NCBI GenBank assembly: GCA_016200545.1
Contig: JACQEO010000057.1
Span: 1 to 64,000 of the forward strand
Source: Deltaproteobacteria bacterium
GTDB taxonomy: Bacteria > Desulfobacterota > Binatia > UTPRO1
DNA: 64,000 nt
Reading direction: 5' to 3'
Within the stretch, counting starts at the first letter, position 1. Each line of letters begins with the position of its first letter. The translations under genes were made by a program, and so were the position numbers. Of this stretch, positions 35,627-46,077 are shown piece by piece. The notes beneath the pieces are model-generated. The model was not told the DNA's origin and ran no database searches. It saw only the letters and a program-made list of their open reading frames with translations.

Positions 35627-37318
35627 TCACGCGGAAGCTATGTCGTCCCCTGTGTCGATTTGGCGCTGGATTCGCTCCGCGTCAGCGGCGTCGGGAGCGA
35701 GATCGCTGTGACAGGCATGTCGGCCCTCGACGACCGGCAGGGTGCCGCGTCGAGCGAGCAGCGCCCTCCCCTCGGGGCTCAGGTCCGGGCTCCGCGCGGC
35801 GCGGCGCGCCGGTTGGAATGCCGCATCCTTGCCGCTCGCGAACTCTTGGATCTCCTTCGAGATCCGCATGCTGCACCAGTCGTGGCCGCACATCGCGCAG
35901 AAGTCGGTGTCGACCTCGAGATCCTCGTCGTGCAGGGCGCGCGCGGTCTCGCCGTCGAACGCGAGCTCGAACTGCTTCGGCCAGTTGAGCGCGGCGCGCG
36001 CGCGCGAGAGGTCGTCGTCCCAGTGCCGCGCGCCGGTGACGCCGCGGGCGACGTCGCCGGCGTGCGCAGCGATCTTGTAGGCGATGCACCCCGCCATCAC
36101 GTCTTGCGCCTTCGGCAGGCCGACGTGCTCTTTCGGCGTCACGTAGCAGAGCATGGCGGCGCCGTGCCGCGCGGCCTCGGTGGCGCCGATCGCGCTCGTG
36201 ATGTGGTCGTAGCCGGGAAAGACGTCGGTCACGAGCGGCCCGAGTACGTAGAACGGGGCGTCGTCGCAGACACGCTGCTGGAGCTGCATGTTGAATCCGA
36301 TCTGATCGAGGGGCACGTGTCCCGGACCTTCGACCATGGCCTGGACACCGTTTTCACGGGCGCGCAGGACGAGCTCACCGAGCGTGCGCAGCTCCGCCAG
36401 CTGCGCCGCGTCCGAGGCGTCGGCGAGACAGCCGGGGCGAAGGCCGTCGCCGAGCGAGTAGGTGACGTCGTACTGGCGCATGATGGCACTGATCTCGTCG
36501 AAGAGCTCGTACATAGGGTTTTGCTTCCCATGCGTGAGCATCCACTTCGCGAGCAGCGATCCACCGCGCGAGACGATGCCGGTCACCCGTGAGCCGATGA
36601 GCGGCAGGTGTTCGCGCAGCACGCCGGCGTGGATCGTGAAGTAGTCGACCCCCTGCTGCGCCTGGCGCTCGATCTCGCGCAGGATCACGTCGTAGGTCAG
36701 GTCGTCGATCGAGCGGCCGACGATCATCGAGTAGATCGGCACGGTGCCGATCGGAATCGTCGCGTGGTCGATGATCGCCTGCCGGCAGGCCGCGAGGTCG
36801 CCGCCGGTCGAGAGGTCCATCAACGTGTCGGCGCCGTACTTCTGCGCCCAGCGCAGCTTCTCGACCTCGTCGGCGGTGCCGCTCGACACCGGCGAGGCGC
36901 CGATGTTGGCGTTGATCTTGGTGGTGATCAGGCGGCCGATCCCCGTCGGATCGAGCCGCTTCGGCGCGCGCACGCCGCGCAGCAATGCCGGGTCGTTGAT
37001 CTCCCGCCAGCGCTGCGCAACGGTCTGGTTCACCCAGTAGCGCGCGGCGGCGGCAGCGCCGGGGTGGCCGGTCGTGGGCGTCGGTGCGCTCGTGTCCGCG
37101 GGCACGGTCGACGCGACGGCGCGATCGTGTGACTCCGGCACGGGCAGTCCACCGCTCCCGGCGAGGTGGCGCCTATTCGCGGGGATCACCAGGCGTCCGC
37201 GCGCCACCTCGGCGCGAATGAGCTCGGGTGTGGTGTTCTCGCGCTCCGCCACGCGCCGCATCTCCGGCGTGATGATCGCGGCGCGCGCCGCCTCGAGTTG
37301 CGTGCGATCGTTCGGCAT
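35627..37318 (-). CDS. thiC: Phosphomethylpyrimidine synthase ThiC
   Basis: 563 residues. The radical-SAM enzyme converts aminoimidazole ribotide to HMP-phosphate in thiamine synthesis. Recognisable blocks: [82 protein letters not shown], the [18 protein letters not shown] region, and the C-terminal Fe-S motif CAMCGHDWC (CxxCxxxxC). Length and motifs are complete. ATG 37318 has GGAGGGA eight bases upstream, inside the TPP aptamer, so translation is directly coupled to ligand binding. Confidence 0.97.
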   Translation of the reverse strand: MPNDRTQLEAARAAIITPEMRRVAERENTTPELIRAEVARGRLVIPANRRHLAGSGGLPVPESHDRAVASTVPADTSAPTPTTGHPGAAAAARYWVNQTVAQRWREINDPALLRGVRAPKRLDPTGIGRLITTKINANIGASPVSSGTADEVEKLRWAQKYGADTLMDLSTGGDLAACRQAIIDHATIPIGTVPIYSMIVGRSIDDLTYDVILREIERQAQQGVDYFTIHAGVLREHLPLIGSRVTGIVSRGGSLLAKWMLTHGKQNPMYELFDEISAIMRQYDVTYSLGDGLRPGCLADASDAAQLAELRTLGELVLRARENGVQAMVEGPGHVPLDQIGFNMQLQQRVCDDAPFYVLGPLVTDVFPGYDHITSAIGATEAARHGAAMLCYVTPKEHVGLPKAQDVMAGCIAYKIAAHAGDVARGVTGARHWDDDLSRARAALNWPKQFELAFDGETARALHDEDLEVDTDFCAMCGHDWCSMRISKEIQEFASGKDAAFQPARRAARSPDLSPEGRALLARRGTLPVVEGRHACHSDLAPDAADAERIQRQIDTGDDIASA

Positions 37319-37321
37319 GTC

Positions 37322-37411
37322 GCTTCCCTCCGCCGGTATGATCCGGGTCAGGTTCGAGGGGTCGGCAGGTGGTTCCTGCCCTCTCAGTCGCGCCGCCGCG
37401 ACTCCCCCAGC
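37322..37411 (-). promoter_or_regulatory. TPP riboswitch (THI element) controlling thiC
   Basis: Minus strand shows the conserved CTGAGA motif near 37381-37388, followed by GACCCCTCGAACCTGA and the end GGAGGGA-like strand, all in the standard THI-box order. The GGAGGGA ribosome site of thiC lies in the 3' part of the element, so sequestration on TPP binding (translation control) is likely. Confidence 0.93.
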
Positions 37412-37536
37412 GTTTCGGCGCCCACCATGCGCCGGTGCCCGTGAAGGGTCAAGGCGCCGTGGCGCGATCGCATGCAGCGCACGCGCCGGCGCGTCACGGC
37501 TGGTCAATTCCGACGCGGCTGCTAGCATGCGCGGCC

Positions 37537-38730
37537 ATGGGCGGTCGCGTCCTCGAGGGCCTGCGCATCCTCGACCTCACCCGCGTCGTCGCCGGACCGT
37601 TCGCGACCGCGCTGCTCGCCGATCTCGGCGCCGACGTGATCAAGATCGAGCGTCCGCGGACCGGCGACGACTACCGCTACGGACCCGCACCCGAAGGCGA
37701 GACGTCACTTGCCTTTGAGAACACCAACCGGGGCAAGCGCTCGATAACCCTCGACGTCGGGCACCCGGAGGGACGCGAGCTCTTCCTTCGCCTCGTCGAC
37801 GGCGCCGACGCGGTGGTGGAGAACTTCCGCGCCGGCTGGATGGCGTCCAAGGGCCTCGGCCCCGACGTGCTGCGCGCCCGCAATCCCCGCCTCGTCGTCG
37901 CCGCGCTCTCCGGTTTCGGCGCGACCGGGCCGCGCGCCGGCGAGGTCTCGTACGACATCGTCGCGCAGGCGGCGGGCGGCCTGCTGGCGATGACGGGCTT
38001 TCCCGACGGCCCACCGGTGCGCGCCGGCGGCGCGCTCGCGGATTTCGTCGGCGGCCTCTTCCTCGCGCTCGGCGTCGTCGCCGCGCTCCTCGAGCGCGGG
38101 CGCACCGGCGTCGCACGCGCCCTCGACCTCTCGAACCAGGACGCCATCTTCGCGATCACCGATTCGTGGGCGACGATCGCCGCCGGGCTCGGGATGCGCG
38201 CCGAGCGCGTCGGCAACCAGCACTCCTTCACCGCTCCCTACGACGCACTCGAGACGCGCGACGGGTGGATCGTCGTCGGCACCGCCAGCAACAAACTCTT
38301 CCGCCGCCTGTGCGCCGCGATCGGCAAGCCCGAGCTCGGCAGCGACGAGCGCTATCGGCATCATCGCGGCCGCGCCGCGCGTCGCCGCGAGCTGAACGCC
38401 GTCATCGGCGACTGGGTGCGCGAGCGGACCTGCGCCGAGGTCCTGGCTACACTCGGTCCCGGCGGCGCCGACGTCCCGTGCGCGCGCGTCGCGCGCCCCG
38501 ACGAGCTGATCGACGACCCGCAGCTCACCGCCCGCCGCATGATCGAGCGGCATCCGCATCCGCGGCTCGGTGAGATCGTCCTGCACGGCAACGCGCTCCG
38601 CTTCAGCGACGCCGAGCCGCGCCGGCGTACGCTCGCGCCGCGGCTGGGGGAGCACAACGAAGAGGTCTACCACGCGCTCGGCCTCGATCAGGCGACGCTC
38701 GCCCGCCTCGCCGCGAGCGGCGTGGTTTAG
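37537..38730 (+). CDS. CaiB/BaiF family CoA transferase (class III)
   Basis: 397 residues. [30 protein letters not shown] (N-terminal CoA-binding block), [59 protein letters not shown] (the catalytic Asp position), and the small domain with [19 protein letters not shown]. It moves CoA between carboxylic acids. Substrate unknown. Start ATG 37537 is not preceded by a good ribosome site; it may be leaderless or weakly translated. It is divergent from thiC and shares the 37412-37536 interval for both promoters. Confidence 0.92.
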   Translation: MGGRVLEGLRILDLTRVVAGPFATALLADLGADVIKIERPRTGDDYRYGPAPEGETSLAFENTNRGKRSITLDVGHPEGRELFLRLVDGADAVVENFRAGWMASKGLGPDVLRARNPRLVVAALSGFGATGPRAGEVSYDIVAQAAGGLLAMTGFPDGPPVRAGGALADFVGGLFLALGVVAALLERGRTGVARALDLSNQDAIFAITDSWATIAAGLGMRAERVGNQHSFTAPYDALETRDGWIVVGTASNKLFRRLCAAIGKPELGSDERYRHHRGRAARRRELNAVIGDWVRERTCAEVLATLGPGGADVPCARVARPDELIDDPQLTARRMIERHPHPRLGEIVLHGNALRFSDAEPRRRTLAPRLGEHNEEVYHALGLDQATLARLAASGVV

Positions 38731-38822
38731 TTCACGACGTCCCCACCCGGTCGCCAGCGCGAGCGCGTTCAGCGACGCGACGAGCATCGACAAGCGCCCG
38801 GCGGCTCCGAGCGACGCGACGG

Positions 38823-40358
38823 TCAGCGGCGGGCGATCGCCAGCGCCGGTTCGGGCGCGGCAATCGGCGGGTCGTCGTCGGCGAGCGGCAGCGCGATCTC
38901 GTCGCGCGCGAGCTCCGCGCTCGTGAGCGCCAGGTCGCGCGGCGCGACCTCGAAGTCGGGGGATTGCAGTGCGCGCGTCGCGCGCTCGACGACGTCGAGG
39001 ACGGGGATCTCCTCGCGGACGCCGTTGCCGAGCTCGCGGAAACGACGCGCGGTCACCAGCACGCGACTCTCGAGCGAGCCGACGGCGCGATTGTAGGCTT
39101 CGGTTGCGCCGTCGAGACCGCGGCGGACGCCGTCGAAATGCGCCGCCATCACGCGGATGCGCTCGTAGAGCTGACGTCCGAGGTCGCTGATCTCTTCGGC
39201 ATGCGCGGCGACGCGCTCCTGCTGCCATCCGTAGGCGACGGCGCGGAGGAGCGCGATCAAGGTCGTCGGACTCGCGGGGACGACACGCTCACCGGCGCCG
39301 TACTCGATCAGCGACGGATCGTGCTGCAGGGCGGCGCTGAAGAACGCCTCGCCGGGGAGGAACATCAACACGAACTCGGGCGTCGGTCGGAACTGCTCCC
39401 AGTACGCTTTCGCCGCGAGCTTGGTGATGTGCGTTCGCACCTGACGCGCGTGCTCGCGCAGGCAGGCGGTGCGCTGCTCCTCGTCGTCGGTCTCGAGGGC
39501 GTCGAGGTAGGCGCTGAGCGGCGCCTTGGCGTCGACGACGACGAACTTGTCCCCGGGCAGCCGCACGAGGAGATCGGGACGCAGGCGGCCGTCCTCGCTG
39601 TTTGCCGTTTGCTGCTCGAAGAAGTCGCAGTGCTCGAGCATGCCGGCGAGCTCGACGACGCGCTTCAACTGAATCTCGCCCCAGCGGCCGCGGACGTGTG
39701 GTGTGCGCAGCGCGCGCACGAGATTCGAGGTCTCGCCCTGGAGATGCTGCTGGGTGACCGCGAGCGAGCGCACCTGCTCGCTCAGCTGGGCGTAGGCGCC
39801 CGCGCGTTGCGTCTCCACCTCCTGAAGCTTGGCGTCGACCTTCGCGAGCGACTCGCGGATCGGGCGCACGACCTCGTCGATGGAGCGCTGGCGGCTCTCG
39901 AGGTCGGTGAGTGCGGTCTGCTGGAACTCGCCGAGCGCGGTGCGGGCGAGGTCGAGGAACGACTGGTTGTTGGAACGCAGCGCCTCGGCGGAGAGAGTCT
40001 GGAACGCCTCGCGGAGCTGTCGCTCGGCATCGCCGAGGAGGGCGAGCTTGTCGCGGGCGGCGGCGCGTTCCCCCGCGATCTCGGCCGCCTGACGCGCCTG
40101 CGTCTCGGCGGCGGCTGCGAGCTCCGCGCGCAGCCGTGACTCAGCGTTCCGCGCCGCGGCGACCTCGCCCTCGAGTTCGGTCAGGCGCCGCGTCCGCTCC
40201 TCGAGACGCGCGCCGAGGTCGGCGGCGCGGTGGCCGGCGGCGGCGAGTGCATCCGAGCGTCCGCGCCGGGCGGCGACCCACGCGCCGACGGCGATCGCCA
40301 CACCGATACCGATCCCGGCGGCGAAGCCGATGCCGCTCATCGCGACCGTTGCGTCCAT
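38823..40358 (-). CDS. rmuC: DNA recombination protein RmuC family
   Basis: 511 residues. An N-terminal membrane helix (about 8-30, [25 protein letters not shown]), a long Ala/Glu/Arg coiled coil (about 40-210), then the RmuC nuclease-like domain with [48 protein letters not shown] and [17 protein letters not shown]. The motif D...K (VDAKAP) is conserved. Affects inverted-repeat recombination in E. coli. ATG 40358 has GGAGGA upstream. Converges with the CaiB gene. Confidence 0.92.
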   Translation of the reverse strand: MDATVAMSGIGFAAGIGIGVAIAVGAWVAARRGRSDALAAAGHRAADLGARLEERTRRLTELEGEVAAARNAESRLRAELAAAAETQARQAAEIAGERAAARDKLALLGDAERQLREAFQTLSAEALRSNNQSFLDLARTALGEFQQTALTDLESRQRSIDEVVRPIRESLAKVDAKLQEVETQRAGAYAQLSEQVRSLAVTQQHLQGETSNLVRALRTPHVRGRWGEIQLKRVVELAGMLEHCDFFEQQTANSEDGRLRPDLLVRLPGDKFVVVDAKAPLSAYLDALETDDEEQRTACLREHARQVRTHITKLAAKAYWEQFRPTPEFVLMFLPGEAFFSAALQHDPSLIEYGAGERVVPASPTTLIALLRAVAYGWQQERVAAHAEEISDLGRQLYERIRVMAAHFDGVRRGLDGATEAYNRAVGSLESRVLVTARRFRELGNGVREEIPVLDVVERATRALQSPDFEVAPRDLALTSAELARDEIALPLADDDPPIAAPEPALAIARR

Positions 40359-40435
40359 CACATCCTCCTCCGCATTCTCGGCCGATTTCGCTGTGTATCA
40401 ATAGACGCGGCGCTGTGCGAGCATTTTCCGCGTCG

Positions 40436-41149
40436 ATGGAAGGCCGAACGACCTCGCTCACCCCCAAGAGCCCCGCGGTGTCGCGGCGGCGCGGCGTCCG
40501 GGCACCGATCGTCGCGCTGGCGTTGGCGCTCGTCCTCGCGACGCTGTGGCTCGGGCGGCGCCCGTTGCTGATCGCCATGGGGAGCGCGCTCCTCGCCGAA
40601 GACGCGCTCACGCCCGTCGACGTCATCGTGGTCTCGAACGCGGCGGCGCGCATCGACGCCCTCGAGGCGGCACGGCTCTACCGCGAGGGCGTCAGCCGTC
40701 GCCTCATCATTCCGGAGTGGGTCGTCGATCCGCTCGACGCCGAGATGCGCCGCCTCGGCGTCCCCTATCTCGACACCACGTCGTTGGTGCGTACCATCCT
40801 CGAGCGCAGCGGCGTGCCGGCCGCGGCGATCACGGTGGTGCCGGGACCGGTCGAGGGCACCGACGACGAGGTTGCGGTCGCCGCCGAATACGTGCGGACC
40901 GAGGAGTTGCAGAGCGTCCTCTATCTAGTGCCGCGCACGCACAGCGCACGCGCGCGCTGGCTCTTGCGGCGCCTCTTGCCGGCGCCGACTCGCGTCGTCG
41001 TCCGCAGCGGTCGGCTCGACGGGTACACGGCCGACGGCTGGTGGCGCTCGCGCGATCACAGCCGGGACGTGATGTCCGAGTATCTCCGCTGGCTGAACAG
41101 CGCGCTCCTCGGCGACGCCTGGCGGTCGGCGCGCCGCGCCGATCGCTAG
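40436..41149 (+). CDS. YdcF/DUF218 family protein
   Basis: 237 residues with an N-terminal membrane segment (about 24-40) and the DUF218 fold: PVDVIVVSNAAARIDALEAARLYREG, RLIIPEWVVD, VPYLDTTSLVRTILERSGVP, GPVEGTDDEVAVAAEY, YLVPRTHSARARWLLRRLL and a C-terminal WWRSRDHSRDVMSEYLRWLN. Family members at the inner membrane (SanA, YdcF, ElyC) are linked to envelope and undecaprenyl-phosphate metabolism. The function here is unknown. A GTG 21 bases upstream is an alternative start. Confidence 0.8.
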   Translation: MEGRTTSLTPKSPAVSRRRGVRAPIVALALALVLATLWLGRRPLLIAMGSALLAEDALTPVDVIVVSNAAARIDALEAARLYREGVSRRLIIPEWVVDPLDAEMRRLGVPYLDTTSLVRTILERSGVPAAAITVVPGPVEGTDDEVAVAAEYVRTEELQSVLYLVPRTHSARARWLLRRLLPAPTRVVVRSGRLDGYTADGWWRSRDHSRDVMSEYLRWLNSALLGDAWRSARRADR

Positions 41150-41242
41150 GCAAAGGTCGCCCGGCGACGATCGGGTTCCGCCATCGCCGGGCGCCCGGGT
41201 ACGCGTGACCCGGCGCGACGATTCGTGCTAGGCAGCGCCGCG

Positions 41243-42373
41243 ATGTCTCGGCGCTCGCTGATCGGCGGCATGCTCGCGGCGCTCGTCGTCGCGCCGGGGT
41301 GCCATCCCGACGCGGTGTCGCCGCGGGCGCGTCACGACCCGCCGCTGCGCGGCGCCGACGGCCTCGAGATCGTCGCCACGCTCGCTACGGTGCTCGGCAA
41401 TCTGGCCGTGTCGTCGAACGGGCGCATTTTCATCACCTACCATCCCGAGGGCTCGCCGGCGGTGAAGGTCGCCGAGATCCTCCCCGGCGACGTGTCGCGG
41501 CCTTATCCCGACGAGGCGTGGCAGAGCCGTTTCCAATCGCCGCAAGGGATCAAGCTCGACACCAAGGGACGGCTCTGGGTTCTCGATCACGGGCGGAACG
41601 GTTTTGGCCGCCCGGCGCTCTACGCGTTCGACATCACGACCGGCGCGCTCGTGCACGAGTTCGCGTTCGGCTCGGAGCAGGGCGTCGGGTGGGGATCGCA
41701 TCTCAACGACCTCGCGATCGACGCCGAGCGCGACTTCGTCTACATCGCCGACACCAGTTCCTATCGCATGCGCCCGGCGCTGATCGTCTACGACGTCGCG
41801 GCGCGGCGGGCGCGCTGTGTGTTGCAAGGCCACCCGTCGGTCGCGGCCGAGCGCGTCGACACCGTCGTCGAGAGACGGACCCTCCGCCTCGCGTTCCTGC
41901 CGATTCGCGTCGCGGTGGATTCGATCGTCCTCGACCTTCCGAACGAGTACCTCTACTTCGGTCCGCTCTCGGGGACGCGGCTGTATCGCGTGCGGGCGGC
42001 GGCGCTCCGTGATCCCACCCTCTCGCCCGCCGAGCTCGGTGCCGCGGTCGAGGACTACGGACCGAAGCCGATCAGCGACGGCATCACGATCGATCGCGAC
42101 GACAACATCTACTTCACGGCGATCGAAGATCACGCGATCACGGTGCTGCACCCACCGCGGGCGGGCGGCGAGGTAGTACGGCAGGCGACGATGGTGCGCG
42201 ATCCGCGGCTCATCTGGCCCGACGGCCTGAGCTTCGGCCCTGACGGCTGGGTGTACGCCACCGACAGCCAATTGAACCGCGTCCTCTTCCATTCGCGGCG
42301 CGCGATTGCCAAGCTCGGCCCCCATTACATCTATCGTTTCCGCGCCCTCGCCGCAGGTCAGCCGGGTCGCTGA
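41243..42373 (+). CDS. Lipoprotein of the major royal jelly / SMP-30-like beta-propeller family
   Basis: 376 residues. Signal peptide with lipobox (MSRRSLIGGMLAALVVAPGCHP, Cys at 21), so it is probably a periplasmic or outer-membrane lipoprotein. Several beta-propeller blades with NxxxxD-type patterns (LNDLAIDAERDFVYIADTS, DGITIDRDDNIYFTAIEDHAI, PDGLSFGPDGWVYATDSQLN) place it in the yellow/MRJP group. The role is likely hydrolase or lactonase-like, but no catalytic assignment is possible. Start ATG 41243 preferred over 41225, since it puts the signal peptide first. Followed 12 bp later by the LLM oxidoreductase gene. Confidence 0.8.
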   Translation: MSRRSLIGGMLAALVVAPGCHPDAVSPRARHDPPLRGADGLEIVATLATVLGNLAVSSNGRIFITYHPEGSPAVKVAEILPGDVSRPYPDEAWQSRFQSPQGIKLDTKGRLWVLDHGRNGFGRPALYAFDITTGALVHEFAFGSEQGVGWGSHLNDLAIDAERDFVYIADTSSYRMRPALIVYDVAARRARCVLQGHPSVAAERVDTVVERRTLRLAFLPIRVAVDSIVLDLPNEYLYFGPLSGTRLYRVRAAALRDPTLSPAELGAAVEDYGPKPISDGITIDRDDNIYFTAIEDHAITVLHPPRAGGEVVRQATMVRDPRLIWPDGLSFGPDGWVYATDSQLNRVLFHSRRAIAKLGPHYIYRFRALAAGQPGR

Positions 42374-42385
42374 GAGGAACTCACC

Positions 42386-43315
42386 ATGAGAATCGGCATC
42401 GGCATCGGTGACATCGCGGGCGCGCCCGCGGACGTGCAGGGGCTGGTGGCGCAGGCGAAGCGGGCGGAGGCCGATGGGTTCGCGAGCGGCTGGTTCGCCA
42501 ACATCTTCGGCATGGATGCGATCCTGGCCGCCGCGCTCTGTGGGCGCGAGACCAGCCGCATCGAGCTCGGGACCGCGGTCGTGCCGACGTTCCCGCGCCA
42601 CCCGGTCGCGCTGGCGCAGCAAGCGCTCTCGGCGCAGGCGGCGGCGAACGGCCGCTTCACGCTCGGCATCGGGCTCTCGCACCAGGTCGTGATCGAGATG
42701 ATGTTCGGGCTCTCGTTCGCGAAGCCCTACAGTCACATGAAGGAGTATCTCGCGGTCCTCGGGCCGCTCATTCGAAACGGCAGCGCGAGCCACCAGGGAA
42801 GCGAGTATCGCGTCGCCGCGAGCCTGTCGGTTCCGGGCGCGAAGCCATGCCCGATCCTGGTCGCGGCCCTCGCGCCGAAGATGCTGGCGCTCACCGGTGC
42901 TGCCGCGGACGGCACGATCACCTGGATGACCGGCGTGAAGACGATCCGCGAGCACACGGCACCGCGCATTCGCGAGGCCGCCGCCGCGGCCGGGCGCCCG
43001 GCGCCACGCGTCGTCGTCGGCCTGCCGATCGCGGTGACGAAGGAAACCGCTGCCGCGCGCAAGGCGGCCGCGTCGCAGTTCGAGATCTACGGCACGCTGC
43101 CGTCCTATCGCGCCATGCTCGATCGCGAGGGCGTCACCGGACCGGCGGACGTCGCGATCGTCGGCGACGAGAGCGCTGTCGGCGCGGCGCTCGACCGCCT
43201 TGCCGAGGCGGGCGCGACGGATTTCCTAGCCGCACCCTTCGCGGTGCCCGGCGACGGCGACGCCCTCGCCCGCACGCGCGCGTTGCTGGTCGTGCGCGCG
43301 GCACGGGCGCGCTGA
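42386..43315 (+). CDS. LLM class F420-dependent oxidoreductase
   Basis: 309 residues of luciferase-like TIM barrel: MRIGIGIGDI start, AEADGFASGWFANIFGMDAI, RIELGTAVVPTFPRHPVALAQQALSAQAAANGRFTLGIGLSH, GLSFAKPYSHMKEYLAVL, PCPILVAALAPKMLALTGAAADGTITWMTG and a C-terminal helical end. The pattern matches the TIGR03564-like F420 group (from memory), suggesting use of coenzyme F420 for a substrate oxidation or reduction. SD GAGAGGAA sits just upstream of ATG 42386. It converges on the small PNPOx-type gene at 43404. Confidence 0.87.
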   Translation: MRIGIGIGDIAGAPADVQGLVAQAKRAEADGFASGWFANIFGMDAILAAALCGRETSRIELGTAVVPTFPRHPVALAQQALSAQAAANGRFTLGIGLSHQVVIEMMFGLSFAKPYSHMKEYLAVLGPLIRNGSASHQGSEYRVAASLSVPGAKPCPILVAALAPKMLALTGAAADGTITWMTGVKTIREHTAPRIREAAAAAGRPAPRVVVGLPIAVTKETAAARKAAASQFEIYGTLPSYRAMLDREGVTGPADVAIVGDESAVGAALDRLAEAGATDFLAAPFAVPGDGDALARTRALLVVRAARAR

Positions 43316-43403
43316 GCGCCGGCGCGTGCCGCAGTCGCGCCGAGGCGATCGCGTCCCGGTGCAGGGCGCGGCGGGTTGCGCGAGACCGGCGCGCCGGACG
43401 ACG

Positions 43404-43892
43404 TCAGGCGGGTACCGGTCGGAGCCAGCGGTAGATTCCGAAGTAGAGCCGTCCGAACCAGCCCGCGTCGGGACCGAAGTCGTGGGTGACGATCCGCTCG
43501 GGCGTGATCTCGATCATGCGCAGGTCGGCGGCGTGCCGTCCCGCCGCGTCCTCCTGCTTGACGTAGGTGTCGCCGGCGAGGCGTCCGACGTAGCGCCGAG
43601 CGACGCTGCGACGGAGCCTCGCGTCGCCGGTGACGCCGAGCCGTGCCGTACCGTAGATGATCGCGTACCGGTAGGGCGGCACCTCGCTCTGCACGACGAG
43701 CGAGACCGGCGTCGTCGGGTGGCGTCCGACGAGCTTCGCCTTGGCGCTCGTCGCCTCGACCTGGATGCGGAAGCGCGCGCCGTCGTAGTCGTACCAAATC
43801 GGCGTTGCGAGCGGGGGCCGCTCGCCGCGCGGGACGGCCAGGACGGCGACACGGCGACCACGGAGAAAGCGATCCAAGATTGCCGGTTCCAT
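43404..43892 (-). CDS. Pyridoxamine 5'-phosphate oxidase-like flavin/F420 split-barrel protein
   Basis: 162 residues of the split-beta-barrel type: GRRVAVLAVPRGERPPLATPIWYDYDG, RFRIQVEATSAKAKLVGRHPTTPVSLVVQSE, YRYAIIYGTARL. These small proteins bind FMN, F420 or haem; here F420 is plausible given the convergent LLM oxidoreductase gene. ATG 43892 has GGAGGT seven bases upstream and shares a base with the TetR stop (TGATG). Last gene of the GMC operon. Substrate unknown. Confidence 0.78.
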   Translation of the reverse strand: MEPAILDRFLRGRRVAVLAVPRGERPPLATPIWYDYDGARFRIQVEATSAKAKLVGRHPTTPVSLVVQSEVPPYRYAIIYGTARLGVTGDARLRRSVARRYVGRLAGDTYVKQEDAAGRHAADLRMIEITPERIVTHDFGPDAGWFGRLYFGIYRWLRPVPA

Positions 43893-44536
43893 CACGGGAC
43901 CTCCAAGGCGAGGTGCTCGACGAGCGCGCAGAGCTCCTTCTCGAGCGCGGGGAGTGGCAACGCGTACGGCGGCCGGCGCGAGCGGAAGAGGGTGAGTCCC
44001 TCGAACATCGCGATCAGCAGTGCGGCGCGCCGCTCCGCGCGCGGGCGCCCGAGGTCGGGGTTGGTGGCGAGCAGGAGTGCGACGACCCGGCGCCAGTAGC
44101 GCGAGTAGAACTCGCGCATGGCGTCAGCGACCGCGGCGTCGTGGGCCGCGAGCGCCCACAGCTCCCAGAAGAAGCGACAGCTCTCCGTCGAGGTCTGATC
44201 GGCGAGGACGCCGTCGAGCGCCGAATGCAGCCGGCTCGTCGGCGTACCGTCGTCGGCGGCGGCGATTCGCGCTTCCACCGACTCGACGGCGCGCTCGAGG
44301 TAGCGCTCGAGGACGGCACGCACGACGTCCTGCTTGGAGCGGTAGTAGTACTGGAGGTTACCGGGCCGCATGGCGGCGCGTGCCGCGATCTTGCGCGTCG
44401 AGAGATGCGCGTAGCCGTCGTGGACGAGAATCGCCGTCGCGGCGTCGAGGATGGCCTCGCGCCGCTCGCGCCCTTTGGCGAGGACGGCGGTGCCCGGGCG
44501 ATGCCGGTTCGGCCGCTGTGCCGCCGCGACGCTCAT
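43892..44536 (-). CDS. TetR-family transcriptional regulator
   Basis: 214 residues. N-terminal HTH: EAILDAATAILVHDGYAHLSTRKIAARAAMRPGNLQYYYRSKQDVVRAVLERYL, with the YYYRSKQ recognition helix end. The C-terminal ligand domain has a Trp/Phe-rich helix (FFWELWALAAHDAAV). The gene overlaps the GMC stop by 4 nt (ATGA) and the operon promoter at 46.7 kb contains an inverted repeat that could be its operator, so autoregulation is likely but unproven. Ligand unknown. Confidence 0.88.
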   Translation of the reverse strand: MSVAAAQRPNRHRPGTAVLAKGRERREAILDAATAILVHDGYAHLSTRKIAARAAMRPGNLQYYYRSKQDVVRAVLERYLERAVESVEARIAAADDGTPTSRLHSALDGVLADQTSTESCRFFWELWALAAHDAAVADAMREFYSRYWRRVVALLLATNPDLGRPRAERRAALLIAMFEGLTLFRSRRPPYALPLPALEKELCALVEHLALEVP

Positions 44537-46077
44537 CCGAGGTGTGCCCGCACGGCGTTCGCCGCGACGTACGACCACGCCATGATTCCGAGCGACGGAT
44601 CGACGCTCGGCGGCAGCGGGAACGCGCTCGGATCGGCGACGAAGAGTCCCGGCACCTCGTGCGCCTCGTGTGTCGAGCGCACGACCGAGGTGCGTGCGTC
44701 GGCACCCATGCGCAGGCTGCCGGCCGGATGCGGCGCACCAAAGAGGAAGGCGCCGTTCGCGATGTCCACGTCGTCGAGGCGCGCGATCTCGTGCTGGTCG
44801 CGGATGCGGGTGCCGGGTGTGTCGGGGATGATCACCTCGGTCGCGCCCGCGGCGAGGAGGACGAGCGCCTGCTTCTTCATCGCGTCGCGGGTCTTCAGCT
44901 CGTCGACGCCGCGGATCTCGTAGTGGTAGAGCGGACGGCCGCGACGATCGAGCGTGATCTCGCCCGGCATCTCGTCGTCGATCCACGCGACGGCACCGCC
45001 CATCCGCGGCAAGACGTCCATGAGCCGGCGATGTTCGATGCCGAACCCCGGGAGCGTCACCGCCAAAAGCTCGGGCTGCAGCTGGTTTGGATGGAGGAGG
45101 TAGCCGCCCTCGAGGTAGCGGTCGCCGTCGTAGCGCGCGAGGCGGAAATCACTGGTCCCGGTGGCGGTGGGGATGTTCGACCATTGCTCGACGACGTCGG
45201 GGAAGATCGCGTGCAGGTAGGGCACCGGGTTGCAGTACAGGTTCTTTCCCACCTGCCCGCTGCCGTTCGGCAGGCGTGACCGCAGCCAGATGACGGCCGA
45301 GCCGTAGCCGCCGGCGGCGAGCACGACGCACCGCGATTCGGCGACGAGCGTATGACCGGAAGGCCGTCCGCTGCGGCGGTCGAGGAAGGACGCGCGCACA
45401 CCGCTCGCACGGCCGCCGGCGTCGGTGGTGATCGCGTCGACGCGGCAATCGGCGAAGAGCACCGCCCCGGCGGCGAGCGCGTCCGGGATATGCGTCACCA
45501 GCTGCGACTGCTTGGCGTCGAACGAGCACCCTTGGTAGCAGTGGCCGCTCTTCAGGCAGCCCTTCCGCGCCTGTGGCACCGGCTCGACGTGCCATCCGAG
45601 GCGCCCGGCGCCCTGGTCGAAGAGCAGGTTCATCCGGTTGTAGTACTCCGGCGGCGCCGGGTGGACGTTCAGGTCGCGCTCGATGCGCGCGTAGTGGGGT
45701 GCCAGGTCGGAGTCCTCGTGCCCTTCGACGCCGAGCGTGGCGTAGCGCGCGCAGCGATCGGCGGGGATGCGCCAGCTGTCGGCCCAGTAGTGGACGCTCG
45801 CGCCGCCGACGCAGTTGCCGTAGAGCAAGCCGATCTGGCCGTTGGTCGTGGTGTCGAGACCGCGGCCGCCGTCGATCCGCGCCAGCATGTCGTCGGCGCG
45901 TTGGTCGAGGTCGCCGCGCCCGCTCGTGTAGTAGCCGCCGCGCTCGAGGATGAGGACCGAGTGGCCGGCGGCGGCGAGCTCCTTCGCGACCGTCGCGCCG
46001 CCGCAGCCGGAGCCGATCACCACGACGTCGACGCGCTCGTGCCGATCGGCGGTGACGCCGGTGTACTCGAGGATCAT
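44533..46077 (-). CDS. GMC-family FAD-dependent oxidoreductase
   Basis: 514 residues. FAD motif VVIGSGCGGATVAKELAAAGHSVLILERGG, NCVGGASVHYWADSWRIP, the Cys cluster GCLKSGHCYQGCSFDAKQS (a four-Cys region typical of gluconate-dehydrogenase-like GMC enzymes), AAGGYGSAVIWLRSRL and the C-terminal FAD block PHPAGSLRMG ... VADPSAFP. It likely oxidises an alcohol or a sugar in the periplasm or at the membrane together with the Tat-exported protein encoded just upstream. ATG 46077 overlaps the upstream stop by 4 nt. Confidence 0.9.
   Translation of the reverse strand: MILEYTGVTADRHERVDVVVIGSGCGGATVAKELAAAGHSVLILERGGYYTSGRGDLDQRADDMLARIDGGRGLDTTTNGQIGLLYGNCVGGASVHYWADSWRIPADRCARYATLGVEGHEDSDLAPHYARIERDLNVHPAPPEYYNRMNLLFDQGAGRLGWHVEPVPQARKGCLKSGHCYQGCSFDAKQSQLVTHIPDALAAGAVLFADCRVDAITTDAGGRASGVRASFLDRRSGRPSGHTLVAESRCVVLAAGGYGSAVIWLRSRLPNGSGQVGKNLYCNPVPYLHAIFPDVVEQWSNIPTATGTSDFRLARYDGDRYLEGGYLLHPNQLQPELLAVTLPGFGIEHRRLMDVLPRMGGAVAWIDDEMPGEITLDRRGRPLYHYEIRGVDELKTRDAMKKQALVLLAAGATEVIIPDTPGTRIRDQHEIARLDDVDIANGAFLFGAPHPAGSLRMGADARTSVVRSTHEAHEVPGLFVADPSAFPLPPSVDPSLGIMAWSYVAANAVRAHLG

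Noticed and set aside
37340..37360. GGTTCGAGGGG as a tRNA T-arm
   Set aside because: It lies in the TPP riboswitch; no acceptor stem or anticodon arm surrounds it.
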